From Cricetomys ansorgei (lineage: Eukaryota > Chordata > Mammalia > Rodentia > Nesomyidae), in the NCBI GenBank assembly GCA_026225945.1, contig JAMJFZ010001816.1:5447501-5511500 (forward strand): a stretch of 64,000 bases of DNA. The letters run 5' to 3'. Below, piece by piece: positions 46,868 to 58,426 of the stretch (the stretch's first letter is position 1; every line of letters starts with the position of its first letter). The position numbers and the translations under genes were made by a program. Under the pieces are notes generated by a model. The model had not been told where the DNA came from and made no database searches. It saw only the letters and a list, made by a program, of their open reading frames with translations.

Positions 46868-47480
46868 AAACTCCCCAGCATTGGGTGACCACAATTCCAC
46901 TCTTACCTTTCCTGAGAGCCACTTCTCTACCTTCCATGTATGAGATCATGCACTGTTTGTCTTTCTGCACCTGCTTTATCTCACATACCACAAGGATCTC
47001 CAGTTCTACCCAGATTGTTATGCATGATTGTTTCTCTTGCTCTGCAGAAACTTTCTCATTTAATGTAATCCCATTAATATACCAATATTACTTTGTTTTT
47101 GGTGATCTGAGGGTCTTACAAAAAATCTTTGCCCATTCCACTACTCCAGTATTCCTTTTCAAAGTTTCGTGTCCTCCATTTATGTCTTTAATCTATTTTG
47201 TGTTGATATTTGTAACTGACAAAAGAATCTACTTGTATAGTTCTGCATGTCAATATTCAACACTTCCAGCACCACTTATTGAACACAATCTTTTCTTGTT
47301 GTTAGCATCTTTGTAAAAAATTAGTTTGCTATAGTTTCATGAGTTTACCTCTAGCGTGATGATGGCATTGATTTGTGTACCTATTTCTTTCTTGATTTTC
47401 TGCCTTATGGTCTACTGCCGAATGTTAAAATCTTCAATCCCATTGTCCCATTGTCTGTCTCTACTTTGCAGTCTATAATA
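46868..47480 (-). mobile_element. Ancient L1M-type LINE-1, antisense
   Basis: gatcatgcactgtttgtctttctgcacctgctttatctcac and aaggatctccagttctacccagattgttatgc match the reversed L1 3' end; then ctattttgtgttgatatttg, atcaacacttccagcaccacttattgaac and catctttgtaaaaaattagtttgct match reversed ORF2. A 143-codon plus-strand frame here, the longest in the window, is antisense L1 and not a gene. Confidence 0.8.
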
Positions 47481-49215
47481 TTTGCTTGTCTATGACAGCT
47501 TTTGGACAACAAATGACTTGGCTCCAGCTGTTGGATACATAAAAAGTAGTACTGAGGAGTTTACTGTTGATTTAGATATTTCTCAGTGTGCATTCACCAA
47601 TAGCAGGAAGAAATCAATAATTTTCTATTGGTTACCATCATTGATCTTGCAAACATGTTTGAATTTAATCTTTAGGAGATTAAACTGAAATTGCACCTGC
47701 AATGCTTTCTGAAAGACAATATTTACTCACCTTTTGTCCATATAAAAACCATCTTGCGGGAATTACCTCAGGCTTAAACTTATCATTTTTAAATGGATTA
47801 TTAATAATAAACACTTTCCATCAGAGGAAAGCAATCAAACATTAAAGGATTCCCTCATCTCTGTGATTTTGTAGCCTCAGTCATTAAAATTTAAACCCAG
47901 GATCATGGCATAGATGTCAATTTTTTTCAAAAAAGCCCTTCTTGAGTACCACCTCTAAATGTTGATAGTAACTTTTTTTCTAAAGCTTCCTCACAGCTGG
48001 CAAATCACTGGCTTAGAGGCACACAGAGATTCATACATGGCTCGAAATGTATTCAAACCGAGAGCAAGCGCTCTGGCCTGTGATCTACAGCTCTTAGCGT
48101 AACTTGGTAAAATATGATACTGATTGAAAACTAAAGTTGGAGAAAATAAATTACTTTTATATTTTACCTAGAAATGTCTCTTACATTATTTATTCAGTTC
48201 TTCAATTCAAATGCTTTGCTCCGAGACAACCATGCATATCAAGATACACAAACACTTTAAACAGCAATGGCTAACAGTATTCTAGGCGTGATTTTAATGC
48301 ATAATGTGTATTACATCTAAATATTTGGGTCACGATACAAAGTAAGTACCATGTGTATTAAGTATTAAGTATTAAGTACTTAAGTATTAAGTTTATGAGT
48401 TAGGTTAAGAAAGCTAAGAGAAATAATGGAGGCAGGATCCAAATCCTTGCCTCACATCCAAAGCCCTGAGCTATTAGAAGTAAAAATATTCTGAAAATAT
48501 AAATACGCAAGTAGATCATTAATTCCCACTCTCCTTACATGGACTTTCAGTATTGACTGTTCACATTCCTACCCTACCAAAGTTAACAATCAAAAGTAAA
48601 GGTGCTCCAAACTGTTCCAAAGTAGCACATCCTTGAAAACATGCACCTAACACTCCAAATGACTATATTGACTGATGATTGATCAATGTCAGATATCCAT
48701 GGTACCACAGCTATAGACTTGAAAAAACAAACTTTGTTTTGGAAGACTCTAAGCAGGCAAAGCATCAAGTGAAGAGGGGAAATGACAAGTCAAAAAAGTT
48801 AAGATAGTTTTTGCTTTGTCAGTAAGACTGGAAAACCATCCTGTCATGAACTGCCCGAAAAGAGCCACCCACACTTGGCGGAGTCAGCAGCCCAAGTCTG
48901 ACAGAGAAAGTTCTCGATTGTACTTGACTTGTATTTCTTGCATTTGAAAGGGATAACTATTAAAATCGGACCACGTTGAAGCTGTCAAGGGCAGAAAAAA
49001 GTAGACTCAAGGTAAACATATAATGCAAAGAAGATTTAACTGAGCACCAAACAAGTTGATCTCATTTCAAGAAAAATATTCATATTAAATATCTACTTAT
49101 TCTCATGTACTTGACAAGGCCAGTGATTTCTGAAATAAATCATCACATTCTTCTATGCCTCCAATTTGAAGTTTTACACATGATTTCTTTCAAGGATGCT
49201 TTTCAATGATTTTCA
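47481..49215. other. Unique sequence with a heptamer repeat
   Basis: Apart from the (TATTAAG)n run at 48,357, no repeat is recognised. The first 200 bases may be a further L1M piece, not certain. No gene is visible. Confidence 0.4.
48357..48392. repeat. Heptamer tandem repeat (TATTAAG)n
   Basis: tattaag three times, a variant tacttaag, then tattaag again. Unusual unit length for this window. Confidence 0.92.
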
Positions 49216-49220
49216 ATGGA

Positions 49221-49399
49221 GTTGTTACGGTCTGAATGTTTGTGCCTCTCCTCCAATTCCGAAAAACTCAGGTGCAGATTTTTAACCTCTCCAAACAGCA
49301 ATATTGGGAGGTGGGGAATTGGGATAGTGAATAGGCCATGGAGGTGGATCCAAAGAAACGGGACTGTGCCTGCCATGGCTTGAATCTGAAATGTCACTC
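49221..49399 (+). mobile_element. MaLR LTR fragments, sense
   Basis: gttacggtctgaatgtttgtgcctctcc, attgggaggtggggaattgg and ccatggaggtggatcc fit the 5' half of an MST/MLT1-like LTR. At 49,371 tgccatggcttgaatctgaaatgtc looks like the start of a second sense LTR, cut off by the next element. Confidence 0.65.
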
Positions 49400-49597
49400 T
49401 CTCTGTTACTTTTCTGCTGCCGTGACGAGATTCCATAACCAAGGTAACTTATAGAAGAAAGAGTTTATTGGGGGGCTGCTTACAGTGTCAGAGGGTGAGT
49501 CCATGACCATCACAGCAGGAAGCATGGCAGCAGGCAGGCAGGCATGGAGCTGGAGAAGTAGCTGAGATCTTATATCTGAGAGCTTACAACCACAAGG

Positions 49598-49598
49598 C

Positions 49599-49673
<75 letters not shown>
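49598..49673. repeat. (ACAG)n-(AC)n compound microsatellite
   Basis: gcagacagacagacag runs for about ten tetramers, then switches to acacac ending in acagagcag. Antisense it gives a Cys-Val and Cys-Leu-Ser-Val frame. Confidence 0.97.
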
Positions 49674-49676
<3 letters not shown>

Positions 49677-49771
49677 CAGAGAGAGAGAGAATGAGCTAAC
49701 TGGAAAATGACATGGTATTTTGAAACCCAAAATCCCCACACCACGCCCCAGGGATATACCTCCTAATCCTC

Positions 49772-50150
49772 TGTCTTAGTCAATGTTCTATAGCTATGAA
49801 GAACACCACAACTGCTACAACTCTTATAAAGGAAAACGTTTAACTGGGGCTGGCTTACAGTTTCAGAGTTTAATCCATTATCGTCATGGAGGGAAGCATG
49901 GTGGTACACAGGCAGACATGATGCTGGAGAGACAGCAGAGAGTCCCACAGCAGAGACAGCAGGAAGAGAGAGACACTGGGCCTGGCTTGAACAAGAAACC
50001 CTAATCCGCCCCCTCCAGGACACACTTCTTCTAACAAGATCACACCTACTCCAATAAGGCCACGCCTCCTAGAGACCAAGCGGTGACACTCCCTGATGAC
50101 TAAGCATTTGAAATACGAGTCCATGGGTGCCATTCATATTCCAACAACCA
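49772..50150 (-). mobile_element. Solo LTR inserted into the outer LTR, antisense
   Basis: It starts tgtcttagtcaatgttctatagctatgaag, contains aactcttataaaggaaaacgtttaactggggctggcttacag, ccattatcgtcatggagggaagcatgg, gccacgcctcctagagacc, and ends ccatgggtgccattcatattccaacaacca. TG...CA termini and about 379 bases fit a complete solo LTR. No internal retroviral sequence is present. Confidence 0.8.
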
Positions 50151-50235
50151 TACCTTCCCAAAAAGTTTCACCACCTAGGGACAGAGCATTCAAATATAAA
50201 AACCTATGGGACCTTATCACTAAAATCAGTCATCT

Positions 50236-51020
50236 ACAAGCTAATATTTTCTTATGCATGGCCCCCAGCTAGTGGGTTTGGTTATCTTTGTTATATTGAG
50301 TTTCTTAAAACTTTACCAGCTGGAAGATGTAGGTGACTGAGGACCAGCCTTTCTCAGGATGAGCTTTAAGCACAAAAACCATGTTCTGGGTTGACATACT
50401 TCAGTTAACAAGAACAGTTAGTAGAAGTAGAACTACAGAAGATAAAGATAAAAAGCAAGGTTAGTACATGGTGAGACTTTCACAGAACTATATGGACTTT
50501 AATGCATTAGGTTTTTGTGTTTATCAGGTGGTGCTGTCTACACACTGAATCTTACAGCCTGAATGGCACTTCCATCATGGAGTCAGTTGTGCTAAGGTCT
50601 CAGAACCTATTAAGGTCTGATGTCCTGTTACAACTAGGCCCCTTAGATTCATAAATGATTCTGGTAGGAGTTCAGAAGAGCAGAATCTCGACAGACATGT
50701 GGACATTGAAGACTACATTCATGAGGTTTCTGATGGAAACAAGAACTTTGGGGAACTAGACTATATCCATTTATTCTGTCCAAGGAGTTCTCGGTATTTT
50801 GCCTAGATGATGAAAATTTGGGGAACATGAATTCAAAAGTAATAAGGTAAGTACATAAGCAGCTTAACTTTTGGGAAACAATTCCTAAGGTGCTTGATTT
50901 GAGCATGGTCCTCTGTAGTCAGTCTTATTTTAGAGATGTCTTTTATATGACCTTATAGTCTTATATCTTATATCATGGGGCCTGTAATGACAGAGGTCTT
51001 ATCAATTTCCAAAATGCTCA
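50236..51020. other. Unique sequence
   Basis: No transposon is recognised. A good acceptor (ggtattttgcctag, ending 50,806) and donor (AAG|GTAAGT at 50,846) bracket 40 bases, but the frames close quickly. Confidence 0.4.
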
Positions 51021-51442
51021 TGTGATAGTCAATTTTTTAAATCAACTTAACAGTTTCTAGAATCACCTATGAGATAAACCTCCAACCCTGCCTACAAGGG
51101 ATTATTTGGGTTAGCTTAGCCTGTGGACATGCCTGTGAGAGATTAGTTTGATTAGGTTAATTGAAGTAGGAAGACCTACACCAGGTACAGATAGCACCAT
51201 TCACTGGACTTGAGTCCTGGACTAAATAAAGAGAAGAAAGCTAGCCGAGAACCATTAGTTCTCATTTTCTCTTTCCAGACTGTGGATGCGATATGGCCAG
51301 ATGCTTGTAGCACTTGCTGCCTTGACTTTCCCACCATGGGGAACTGTGCCCTTGAACTCTGAGCTTAAATGAAGCCTTCCCCTATTTAGCCTTAAGGCGG
51401 CTCATGTCAGATGCTTTTGCACAGAGATGAGACAAGTGACCT
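51021..51442 (+). mobile_element. ERVL-type (MT2/MLT2-like) LTR, sense
   Basis: tgtgatagtcaattttttaaatcaactt, agaatcacctatgagataaacc, gacatgcctgtgagagattag, gattaggttaattgaagtaggaagacc, ctggactaaataaagagaagaaagc and gactgtggatgcgatatgg give a near full-length LTR. The end is decayed. Probably a solo LTR; the family name is tentative. Confidence 0.75.
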
Positions 51443-51744
51443 TCTGTTTGCTTCTTATTCTTACCATAAACCTCACCAAAAGCAGCTAGCAATAACCATA
51501 TTACACGGCAAGTGTAACGCTATCTTAAAAATTTACTTTACTTAAATTGATTAGCTCATTATTTTTGAAATCCACCTCACTCAAAATTTTCAGCCTATAG
51601 GCAAAATATCAAGAATCATTAGCTATCATATAAGACAAGCGACTCTAGTCAAATTCCCAGTTGAATCCTTATCTCATCAGAAACCTCACAAGTGCAGTCT
51701 TCACTGTCACATCCCTAATAACAATCTGGTTTGTCATTTGCTTT

Positions 51745-52095
51745 ATTAACCTGGGCCATTCTGACTGGTGTAAAATGAAATCTCAAAGTAGTTTTCTTGG
51801 TATTTCCTCCATGACTAAGGGTGTTGAACATTTCTTTAAGTGTTTTTCATCCACTCTTGTTTCTTCTTCTGAGAATATTCTGTTAAGATCTGTATGCTAT
51901 GTTTAAATTGAGTTTTTTGTTTCCTTGATGTCTAGTTTTTTGAGTGCTGCATATATTTTTAATATTATACTTCTATTGGATGTGTAGTTGGTAAAAATCG
52001 TTTTTCCATTCTGTAGCCTGCTGCTTTGTCTGAAATATGGTGTTCCTCAGCAGAAAATATTTTCAATCTTAAACATCTCCAGGATTCCGTTAGAT
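51745..52095 (-). mobile_element. LINE-1 ORF2 3' part, antisense
   Basis: gggccattctgactggtgtaaaatgaaatctcaaagtagttttcttgg, gactaagggtgttgaacatttctttaag, gagtgctgcatatatttttaatatta and tattggatgtgtagttggtaaaaatcg are the reverse of the end of L1 ORF2. Sequence 51,560-51,744 may be a decayed continuation. Confidence 0.8.
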
Positions 52096-52225
52096 GCCAA
52101 CTTAAAGTGCTATCTTTGGAGGTTCCAGACATTTTGGTAGGTAGCGCACAGCTAGCAAGGATAGGTCAAAGGAGGTGGTTCTTTGAACTTTATAATCAAA
52201 TTTGTTTCTTTCCCCACTCATCCCC

Positions 52226-52608
52226 TGTTGCTTTGTTAAAGTAACTTAAGGGATAAAGGTGTATTTGGATCACAATTTCAAGTTACAGTCCATCATGTGG
52301 AGAACTCAAGGCAGCAGAAACTTGAGGCAAGTAGTCATATTACTTGACAGTCAGAAGCAGAGAGCAGTGAATTAATGCAAACTGCTAGTGCTAAGCTCAC
52401 TGTTTCCTCTTCATTAATTCCAGAGAACAGCCCTTGAAATGGTGCCTCTCGCAGTTAGGGTGTGTCTCATCTCAATTATTAGCTCAACCAAAAAGACATC
52501 CCTCGTAAGCCCGTCCACAGGTCAACCCAGTCTAGACAATGTCTCATTGAGACTCACTTTCCAAGTGATTCTTCAATGTGTCAAATTGACACTGAAAACT
52601 AGCCATCA
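52226..52608 (-). mobile_element. ERVL/MaLR-type LTR, antisense
   Basis: tgttgctttgttaaagtaacttaagggataaaggtgtatttggatcac, tacagtccatcatgtggagaactc, agcactgctagtgctaagctcac-like text, acaggtcaacccagtctagac and gtgtcaaattgacactgaaaactagccatca define a reversed rodent LTR. Confidence 0.75.
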
Positions 52609-52806
52609 GCTTCCTGTTTCCTGGTCTGCTGTGATGTGAACAGCCTCTACTACATGCTCCAAGCAGCGATCTAACTTGCCCTCTCCATCATGATGGTTTA
52701 AAGCCCTCTGAAACCATGAGCCAAACCGTATAAATCTGCCTTGCCTTAAGTTACTCCAGTCTGGCTTTCTGTCACATTAATGTAAATGAAATTAACAGCC
52801 AGCCTT
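52609..52806 (+). mobile_element. LTR 3' fragment, sense, head-to-head with the previous one
   Basis: cctggtctgctgtgatgtgaacagcctctactacatgctcc, catcatgatggtttaaagc, ctgaaaccatgagccaaaccgtataaatc and cttaagttactccagtctggc match the sense 3' half of a related LTR. It starts immediately where the antisense LTR stops. Confidence 0.7.
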
Positions 52807-54086
52807 TATTAAAGAGATCCCAGATGGCTGCCTTGCCCCATCCACCATATGAGAACACAACCAGAAGATTTAAAAAGAGGTACTTTACCAGTTTCAGATT
52901 CTTCAGATGCCTTAGTGTTGGATTTCTCAGCTTACAGAACTTTATTTATAAGCTCCTCAATGTATGCTGTCTTGTTGTATAAAAGTTCCCAAATAGAAGA
53001 GGTGGTGTATACAAAGAATCCTGGTCTCAAGATAGAAACACAAATTCAAACATCAGCAAAACATGCACACGAACATCACCTTATACGTCATTTTGAACTT
53101 CAGTACCCTCAAGGCAACATAAAAACAGCATCACTCACCTTTTGAAACAGTAAAGACCATTTATATGTTTGTACATTGCATAACATAAAATTAAGTTTTA
53201 AAAATACTAACTGCATCCCAAGATCAGTCCTTTACACTACAAGTTACTTGTTGAGATGCATTGTTTTATCACCCAATAAATGGTCATTCTCTCCCCTTTC
53301 CCTCCATGGGGTGCTAAGGTACTCTATAGGGTTAAGTGGTATAATTGAAATTGGTGGTAGATATAAGCACTTCCACTAGGCAGCTGTAAAGAAAATTACC
53401 TGTTTGAAATGTTCTTGCTGTGAGTTGCTAGTTTAATGGCCACAGAGGGATGTGAGAAGGCCATTGGCAGATACACAAGCCTGTGTTTCCTCTTTTGAAA
53501 GTTCCACGTGTCACTGACAGTAGTTCTTATCACTAAATTTGCTATGTGAGTAACGGAACTGGAATAAATGTATGTGATCTCCTTGGCTTTCTTAGGGCTA
53601 CTGGCTCACACTGTTCAAAACTGGACTGAAAACTACAGGTATCTGAGTGTATGTATTCTTTTTAGAATGTCTGGCACATACAGCTGTTAAGATGATCCTG
53701 TGTTTCCTGGAATATGTGGAAAGGAGTTCTTGGATTTGGGGCCATTCTCAGTGGGCTATATTACTTTCATTGTATCGGTGCTGGGAAGATCAAAACAGAT
53801 TTTTCTTTGCCAAAACAATTATATACAAAATAAAAGCTCTTTGTTTCAACTAATTGCTGGAGTCGGCCAGCTTGGAAATTGCATCTTATATTTCAGTACC
53901 CTAAATTTAAGGCAAACATGAAGCTTTTCTATGGTTAGTTCATATCCAAAATGTTTCTATATGGCTAAGTCATCTCACCTGGCAGCAGAGCTGTTAAGTC
54001 TTATAAAATTATGTCAGAAAGAACATGATTTTGTCAAATGCAGATGGGTCCCAGTGTTTCTCATGGAATGTCTACTTAACATTCAG

Positions 54087-54087
54087 G

Positions 54088-54151
<64 letters not shown>
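54087..54151. repeat. (TA)n-(TG)n compound microsatellite
   Basis: tatatatata to about 54,109 then a TG run to 54,151. Confidence 0.98.
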
Positions 54152-54153
<2 letters not shown>

Positions 54154-54391
54154 AACAAAATATAACTATCAACAGCTTGCATGTGTCACCTTGATAGCCT
54201 TGTTAAGAACAAGGTAAGATTAAAGCAAAGAAGAGACAACCTGTACTTTCTGAACCCACCTACTTGAAATCATTGATTTTACTCTTTAGCAATCTCAGAG
54301 GAGACCTATGTAGCTATAGAGAAAATTGGTTGACTTACTTGAGTCAGTTAATTATCCAACCTCAAAAATCATAGTCATCCTTTACTAGCAG

Positions 54392-54485
54392 CACACCAAG
54401 GACGTCACACATTGTCTATTTAATCTTTGCAAACCTTTATAGTAGATGCTATTCCATATCCATATCCACAGAAATCCAACTAAGG
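54392..54485 (-). mobile_element. Possible MIR relic, antisense
   Basis: cacacattgtctatttaatctttgcaaacctttatagtagatgctattcc resembles the reversed or L2-shared MIR segment 'tatctcatttaatcctcacaacaaccctatgaggtaggtactatt'. Highly diverged. Confidence 0.4.
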
Positions 54486-54984
54486 TGTAGGGAAGCCTGG
54501 CTGTGTGTTCCATGGAGGTAGACACCAAGAGCTGTGTACTTTAGAGCCTCACTGAGCCTCACTGAAATGAGCACACTGGACCTGATGCAAACACAAGCTT
54601 CCCGTCCCTAAAGAACGAGTCCTTATGTCATACCATTCACTGATGCCTGTATTCTTCATGCCAAATCCAAACAGCATTACCCTAAGTACACAAAACAGAA
54701 ATACACATTTGATGACTGTCTAATCAGTATTTTCTTTTTATTTTGAAATATTTTTTGAGTGGAAGTAAAAAAAAAAAATCTTCGAAGACATTTAGGACTT
54801 GGATAGGGTCTTTGTTTCTCCAAGACAGTTAGATTAGATGAGTTTCATCTTTGTCTCCTTCTCTACAAAAATTCTAGCTTTAAGGACCCATTTTCCATGG
54901 TTGGTGAGAAATACAACATTATTTATTGGTCTTGGTGTCCGGTCTTCAAACAGCACCAAGTGACAAAGTCAGTCAGCATCCTGG

Positions 54985-55122
54985 GTGGTTTTCATTGCCT
55001 ACTTTATACAACGAGGAGTCAACTGGGAAGAGGAAGTCTCAATAGAGAGACTTCACGGATTGAATTGGCCTTTGGCCATGTCTGTGGGGAATTGTCTGGA
55101 AGTAAGGAGTGAGACAGACAGT

Positions 55123-55157
<35 letters not shown>

Positions 55158-55338
55158 AGCAAGAAGCAGCACTTTTTTTCATTCTCAGCTTCAGTTTCTG
55201 CCTCTAAGTTTCTGCCTTGACCTCCCTCAGTGATTGATAGGCTGTCACCTGGAAATGTAAACTAAAATAAATGACTTCTTCCCCAGAATGCATTAGGTCC
55301 ACACATTGTCTCAAGCAACAGAACAGTAACTAGAGCAC
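54985..55338 (+). mobile_element. ERVL/MaLR-type LTR, sense, with GA microsatellite
   Basis: aactgggaagaggaagtctcaatagag, ttggcctttggccatgtctgtggggaattgtctgg, agcaagaagcagcac, cagcttcagtttctgcctc, gacctccctcagtgattgataggctgtcacctgg and actaaaataaatgacttc follow the rodent LTR in order; the end reads gaacagtaactagagca. A GA run replaces part of the middle. Confidence 0.75.
55122..55155. repeat. (GA)n microsatellite inside the LTR
   Basis: cgagagagag continues for about 16 units. Confidence 0.97.
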
Positions 55339-56090
55339 TCAGAAACATCTTCATCTTCAGGCTCCGAGAAGATGGACATTACTCCCATTAACCCAAGATC
55401 ACAATCTCCATGGTCAACGTTAGTATCTTGCCATTTTCTACCTTTCTATCACCAGACCAAAGGATTACCCTCTTAGGTGCCCCAACTGGATGGCAAAGCT
55501 TCAGTTTCCCCAGGTCAATGTGCATGCTGAGTGGCCAGCTTCCTCAGGTGTCCACATTACCATTGGCCTGAAAATTCACAATATCCTAAATTTATTTTTT
55601 GTCTCAACAAATATTTATGGAGCACTTACTATATCCATGCATTACTCAAACTGTTAGGAATAAAAAATATAAAGTATACAGAAAAACCCTGTTCTTATCT
55701 AGTAAGGAAACAGGAAAAGAGATCCCATAGAAATGAAATGCCATGGTATAATGCATGAGGTACTAAAGACTAAACCGGAGCAGTGTAAGGGAATAGTGAG
55801 GTGTGGAGAAAAAAGACACTTCAGGGGCAGAGTATTTACATGAGAACAGGGGCAAAGTGCAGAAATGAGGCTGACGGCCCTCTAGAACAAAGGACTTATA
55901 GGAAGAGAAGACATTAGTTTTGATGAGCATTAACAGGGTCACACAGCTATATGAGCAACAGAGGAAAAAAGCAGCTTACTGAGGAGGGGTAGACCAGGTA
56001 ATGGAATTGCTCTTTTATTCAAAAGGTGACAATGTATTTATTTTCCATTTCTGCATTATAAGGTGTCACTAGAAAAATATTTCAGTTTAA
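55339..56090. other. L2 relic and unique sequence
   Basis: The L2 relic at 55,595-55,900 is listed separately. The remainder shows no recognised repeat or gene. Confidence 0.4.
55595..55900 (-). mobile_element. L2 LINE 3' end relic, antisense
   Basis: caacaaatatttatggagcacttactatatccatgcattactcaaactgttagg is the reversed L2 terminus; downstream, tgttcttatctagtaaggaaac and aaagtgcagaaatgaggctgacg keep a weak L2 layout. Confidence 0.65.
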
Positions 56091-56091
56091 T

Positions 56092-56218
56092 CCAGGTTTG
56101 GTGGTTCACGCCTGTGATCCTAGCACTTGGGAAGCTGGGATGTGTAGATTGTGAGTTTGAGGACAGCTTAGGCTACATCATAATCACTGTACTGCAAAAT
56201 CATAACAAAAATCATTTC
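56092..56218 (+). mobile_element. Old B1-type SINE
   Basis: ccaggtttggtggttcacgcctgtgatcctagcacttgggaag, gattgtgagtttgaggacagcttaggctacat and a short A-rich end mark a diverged B1 monomer of an early type (gcctgtgatcctag). Confidence 0.85.
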
Positions 56219-56219
56219 T

Positions 56220-57105
56220 TGCACAATTTACAACAGTCAGGGGTTGAATATTTAACTATACTTTCTACACAGAGTTTCAAATGGCTAAAATTAGGCACCA
56301 TCTGGCTCTATCCTACTTGAGGTATGCCAGGGAATAATACATCTTAAGTTCCTTCAAGGTACTGGAAAAGCACCATTCCCTTTAGACATTTGACTCCCAT
56401 CCTCTCCTCTTCCATGTTTAGAAGACAGAGAACCTCTCAGGTCTTTGCTGCTGACTACTCCCAACAGTTTGCTTTCTGAAGGCCAGCAAAGCATCTCTTT
56501 GATTCAGGTACCTCTGTCTTCTGTAAAGACTTCATCTGATTAGATCAGGCCAAGCTATTGCTTCTTATGATTAATTCAGAGTTAATTGATTTGGGAGTTT
56601 AATTACATCTGAAAATCCCATCAGAATCACAAGGTCTTCTTAGACTCAAGGGCAGGGTTTACATCCCACTCAAAAGGTGAAATGTGGAAGAAGAGCTTAG
56701 AATTCTGTGTACAATACATGAGGAGTCAGGAAGTCAGAGCATGACAAATTAACTCCATGTAAGTTTTGACTTGATGAGATTACCTAGATTTTCATGTGGT
56801 GGATTTTAGGTGAACAATACCAGCAGTGACATGGATCATCAGGCCATTGCCATGGTATAAGCAATTAGCTTTGGTAGGTGTATTGCCCATGAATCCTGTG
56901 CTTTGTGGCACAAAGCCTTGACACCTCAAAAATCAGAGTACTCTGACTCCTCTCAACTGTTTAAAAGCCACTATATTGCTGAGGTCAACCTCCTTCACCC
57001 TTTCCTATCTGGACAAAAACTAAAAGCAGCTGAAGCCTCCGAGGCCTATTAGGACCTGAGCTTACTCACCTGCTCTTCATTAGCTTATGCCATTTGAATA
57101 TGACC
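56220..57105. other. Unique sequence
   Basis: No repeat or gene is recognised. Several short direct phrases at 56,380-56,640 and 56,700-56,900 do not fit a known family. Confidence 0.4.
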
Positions 57106-57410
57106 CTTCTCATCAGTCCCTCTTTACCAATGCTGTTCCTCTGAGAAGCTGTCTTCTCCTATCATTTTGCAAAGTAACTTAGCATTTCTGCTAGGCCCTA
57201 GCTCCATCATAATTCAGAGAGATGTCTCTCCAACCTCACTGACTGAGATGTGTATAATCATCATGCTCAAGAGTACTCTTGGTACCCCTGCTATCTAGTA
57301 TGTAGTACTATGCTATACTACTACTACTACTACTACTCTTGTTTGCTTGTGTAATTCCCACACTGACACACACTTTGTCCAATAAACTGACTAACAGAGA
57401 AACACTGTGA
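57106..57410 (+). mobile_element. L2 LINE 3' region relic, sense
   Basis: tgctgttcctctgagaagctgtcttctcc, gccctagctccatcataattcagag, tgtgtataatcatcatgctcaag and ttgtttgcttgtgtaattccc keep the order of L2 upstream of its 3' end. A CTA microsatellite at 57,315-57,337 lies inside. Confidence 0.6.
57315..57337. repeat. (CTA)n microsatellite
   Basis: tactactactactactactact within the L2 relic. Confidence 0.92.
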
Positions 57411-57862
57411 AAATGGAAACCACCAAAGCTATAATGCCTTGCAAAAAAACTCTCTCAGTATCTCTTAAACCAATAAATAACAAGCCTTTAAACTTGCTTC
57501 TTCCATCAATAATATCTAATCCTAAATCAAACGTGTAACATGAAGGTTAGCCATCTTTTTGTTGGTGAACACGATGTGAGAGATCAGGAGGATGAGGTTC
57601 TGATCTACAGCTCGGTGAGAGGCATTTTGAAGAGGTAGCATTGGTCTAGGGACACAGCCCCAGTGCCATTGCTCCCTGCAAATAAGTGTGAGTACTAGAT
57701 CTAGCTCGTGAGTGGACCACGGTGGAGACTTCAAGTGAATATTCAGTTGATAATTGGGTCAACCCTACCTGATTGCTACCCAGGGTTCCTAAAAGCAAAC
57801 TCAAGCTGCAAAAGAATAATACATATTTAGCTGAAAGTTCTCTACACCCTTTGGGGAACTAT

Positions 57863-58232
57863 TCTGGTTAGTTTTTACACTAAGTAATGTTACCTTGGAA
57901 GAGGGACCCCCTCTACTGAAGAATTGCCTCCATTAGATTAGCCGGGGGATTAACTTGATTGAAGATTGATGTGGAAGATTTTTATCCCACTAAGGGCAGC
58001 ACCATTCCTAGGCAGGTGTCCTTGGCTGTATTAGAAAGTGTGCTGAACCAGAGCCCTAGAGAGCAATCCAGTAATTAGCATTCTTCTGTGGTTTCTCTTC
58101 AGGCTGTTGCCTTGAACTCCTGGCTTAGCTTCCTGGACGATGGACTGTAATCTGTAATATGAAATAAATCCATTCCTCCCAAGTTGCTTTTGGTCACGGC
58201 ACTTATCACAGGAACAGATACCAAACTAGTAC
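57863..58232 (+). mobile_element. ERVL/MaLR-type LTR, sense, near full length
   Basis: ctggttagtttttacac, ttgcctccattagattagccggggga, gattgatgtggaagattt, cattcctaggcaggtgtccttggctgtat, tgccttgaactcctggc, gatggactgtaatctgtaatatgaaataaatcc, aagttgcttttggtcacggc and acagataccaaactagtaca. A solo LTR with its polyadenylation AATAAA. Confidence 0.8.
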
Positions 58233-58249
58233 AAAAATAGAGCTTACTT

Positions 58250-58373
58250 CTGTGTTTGTGTGTGTGCTCATGTGTGTGCCGATGCTGTGGGAGTGCTCAC
58301 TCACTTGTACATGCACATGTGTAGAGGAGAGAGGAAATGTTTGAGTATTGTTTCCCTGGTGATGTTGACTCTG

Positions 58374-58426
<53 letters not shown>

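Larger units (their letters stand above)
49400..50225 (-). mobile_element. MaLR LTR, antisense, split by another LTR
   Basis: Left part 49,400-49,771: gttacttttctgctgccgtgacgagattcc, aagaaagagtttattgggggg, agcaggcaggcaggcatggagctgg, ccccagggatatacctcctaatcc. Right part 50,151-50,225: ccttcccaaaaagtttcaccacctagggacagagcattcaaatat. The two parts join into one continuous LTR layout when the inner element is removed. An ACAG/AC microsatellite lies in the left part. Confidence 0.8.
52807..54980. other. Mostly unique sequence
   Basis: Contains the TA/TG microsatellite at 54,087 and a weak MIR relic at 54,392; otherwise no repeat is recognised. Open frames 52,849-53,145 (98 codons), 53,647-53,853 and 53,931-54,194 have no domain. 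Confidence 0.4.

Noticed and set aside
46885..47316. 143-codon open frame, the longest in the window
   Set aside because: It lies on the antisense strand of an ancient LINE-1 (reversed ORF2 and 3' UTR text), so openness is accidental.
49406..49744. 112-codon minus frame with a Cys-Val/Leu-Ser-Val repeat
   Set aside because: The repeat is the translation of the ACAG/AC microsatellite inside an LTR.
50807..50846. 40-base exon-like segment with good splice signals
   Set aside because: Too short and quickly closed in the ATG frame; best explained by chance.
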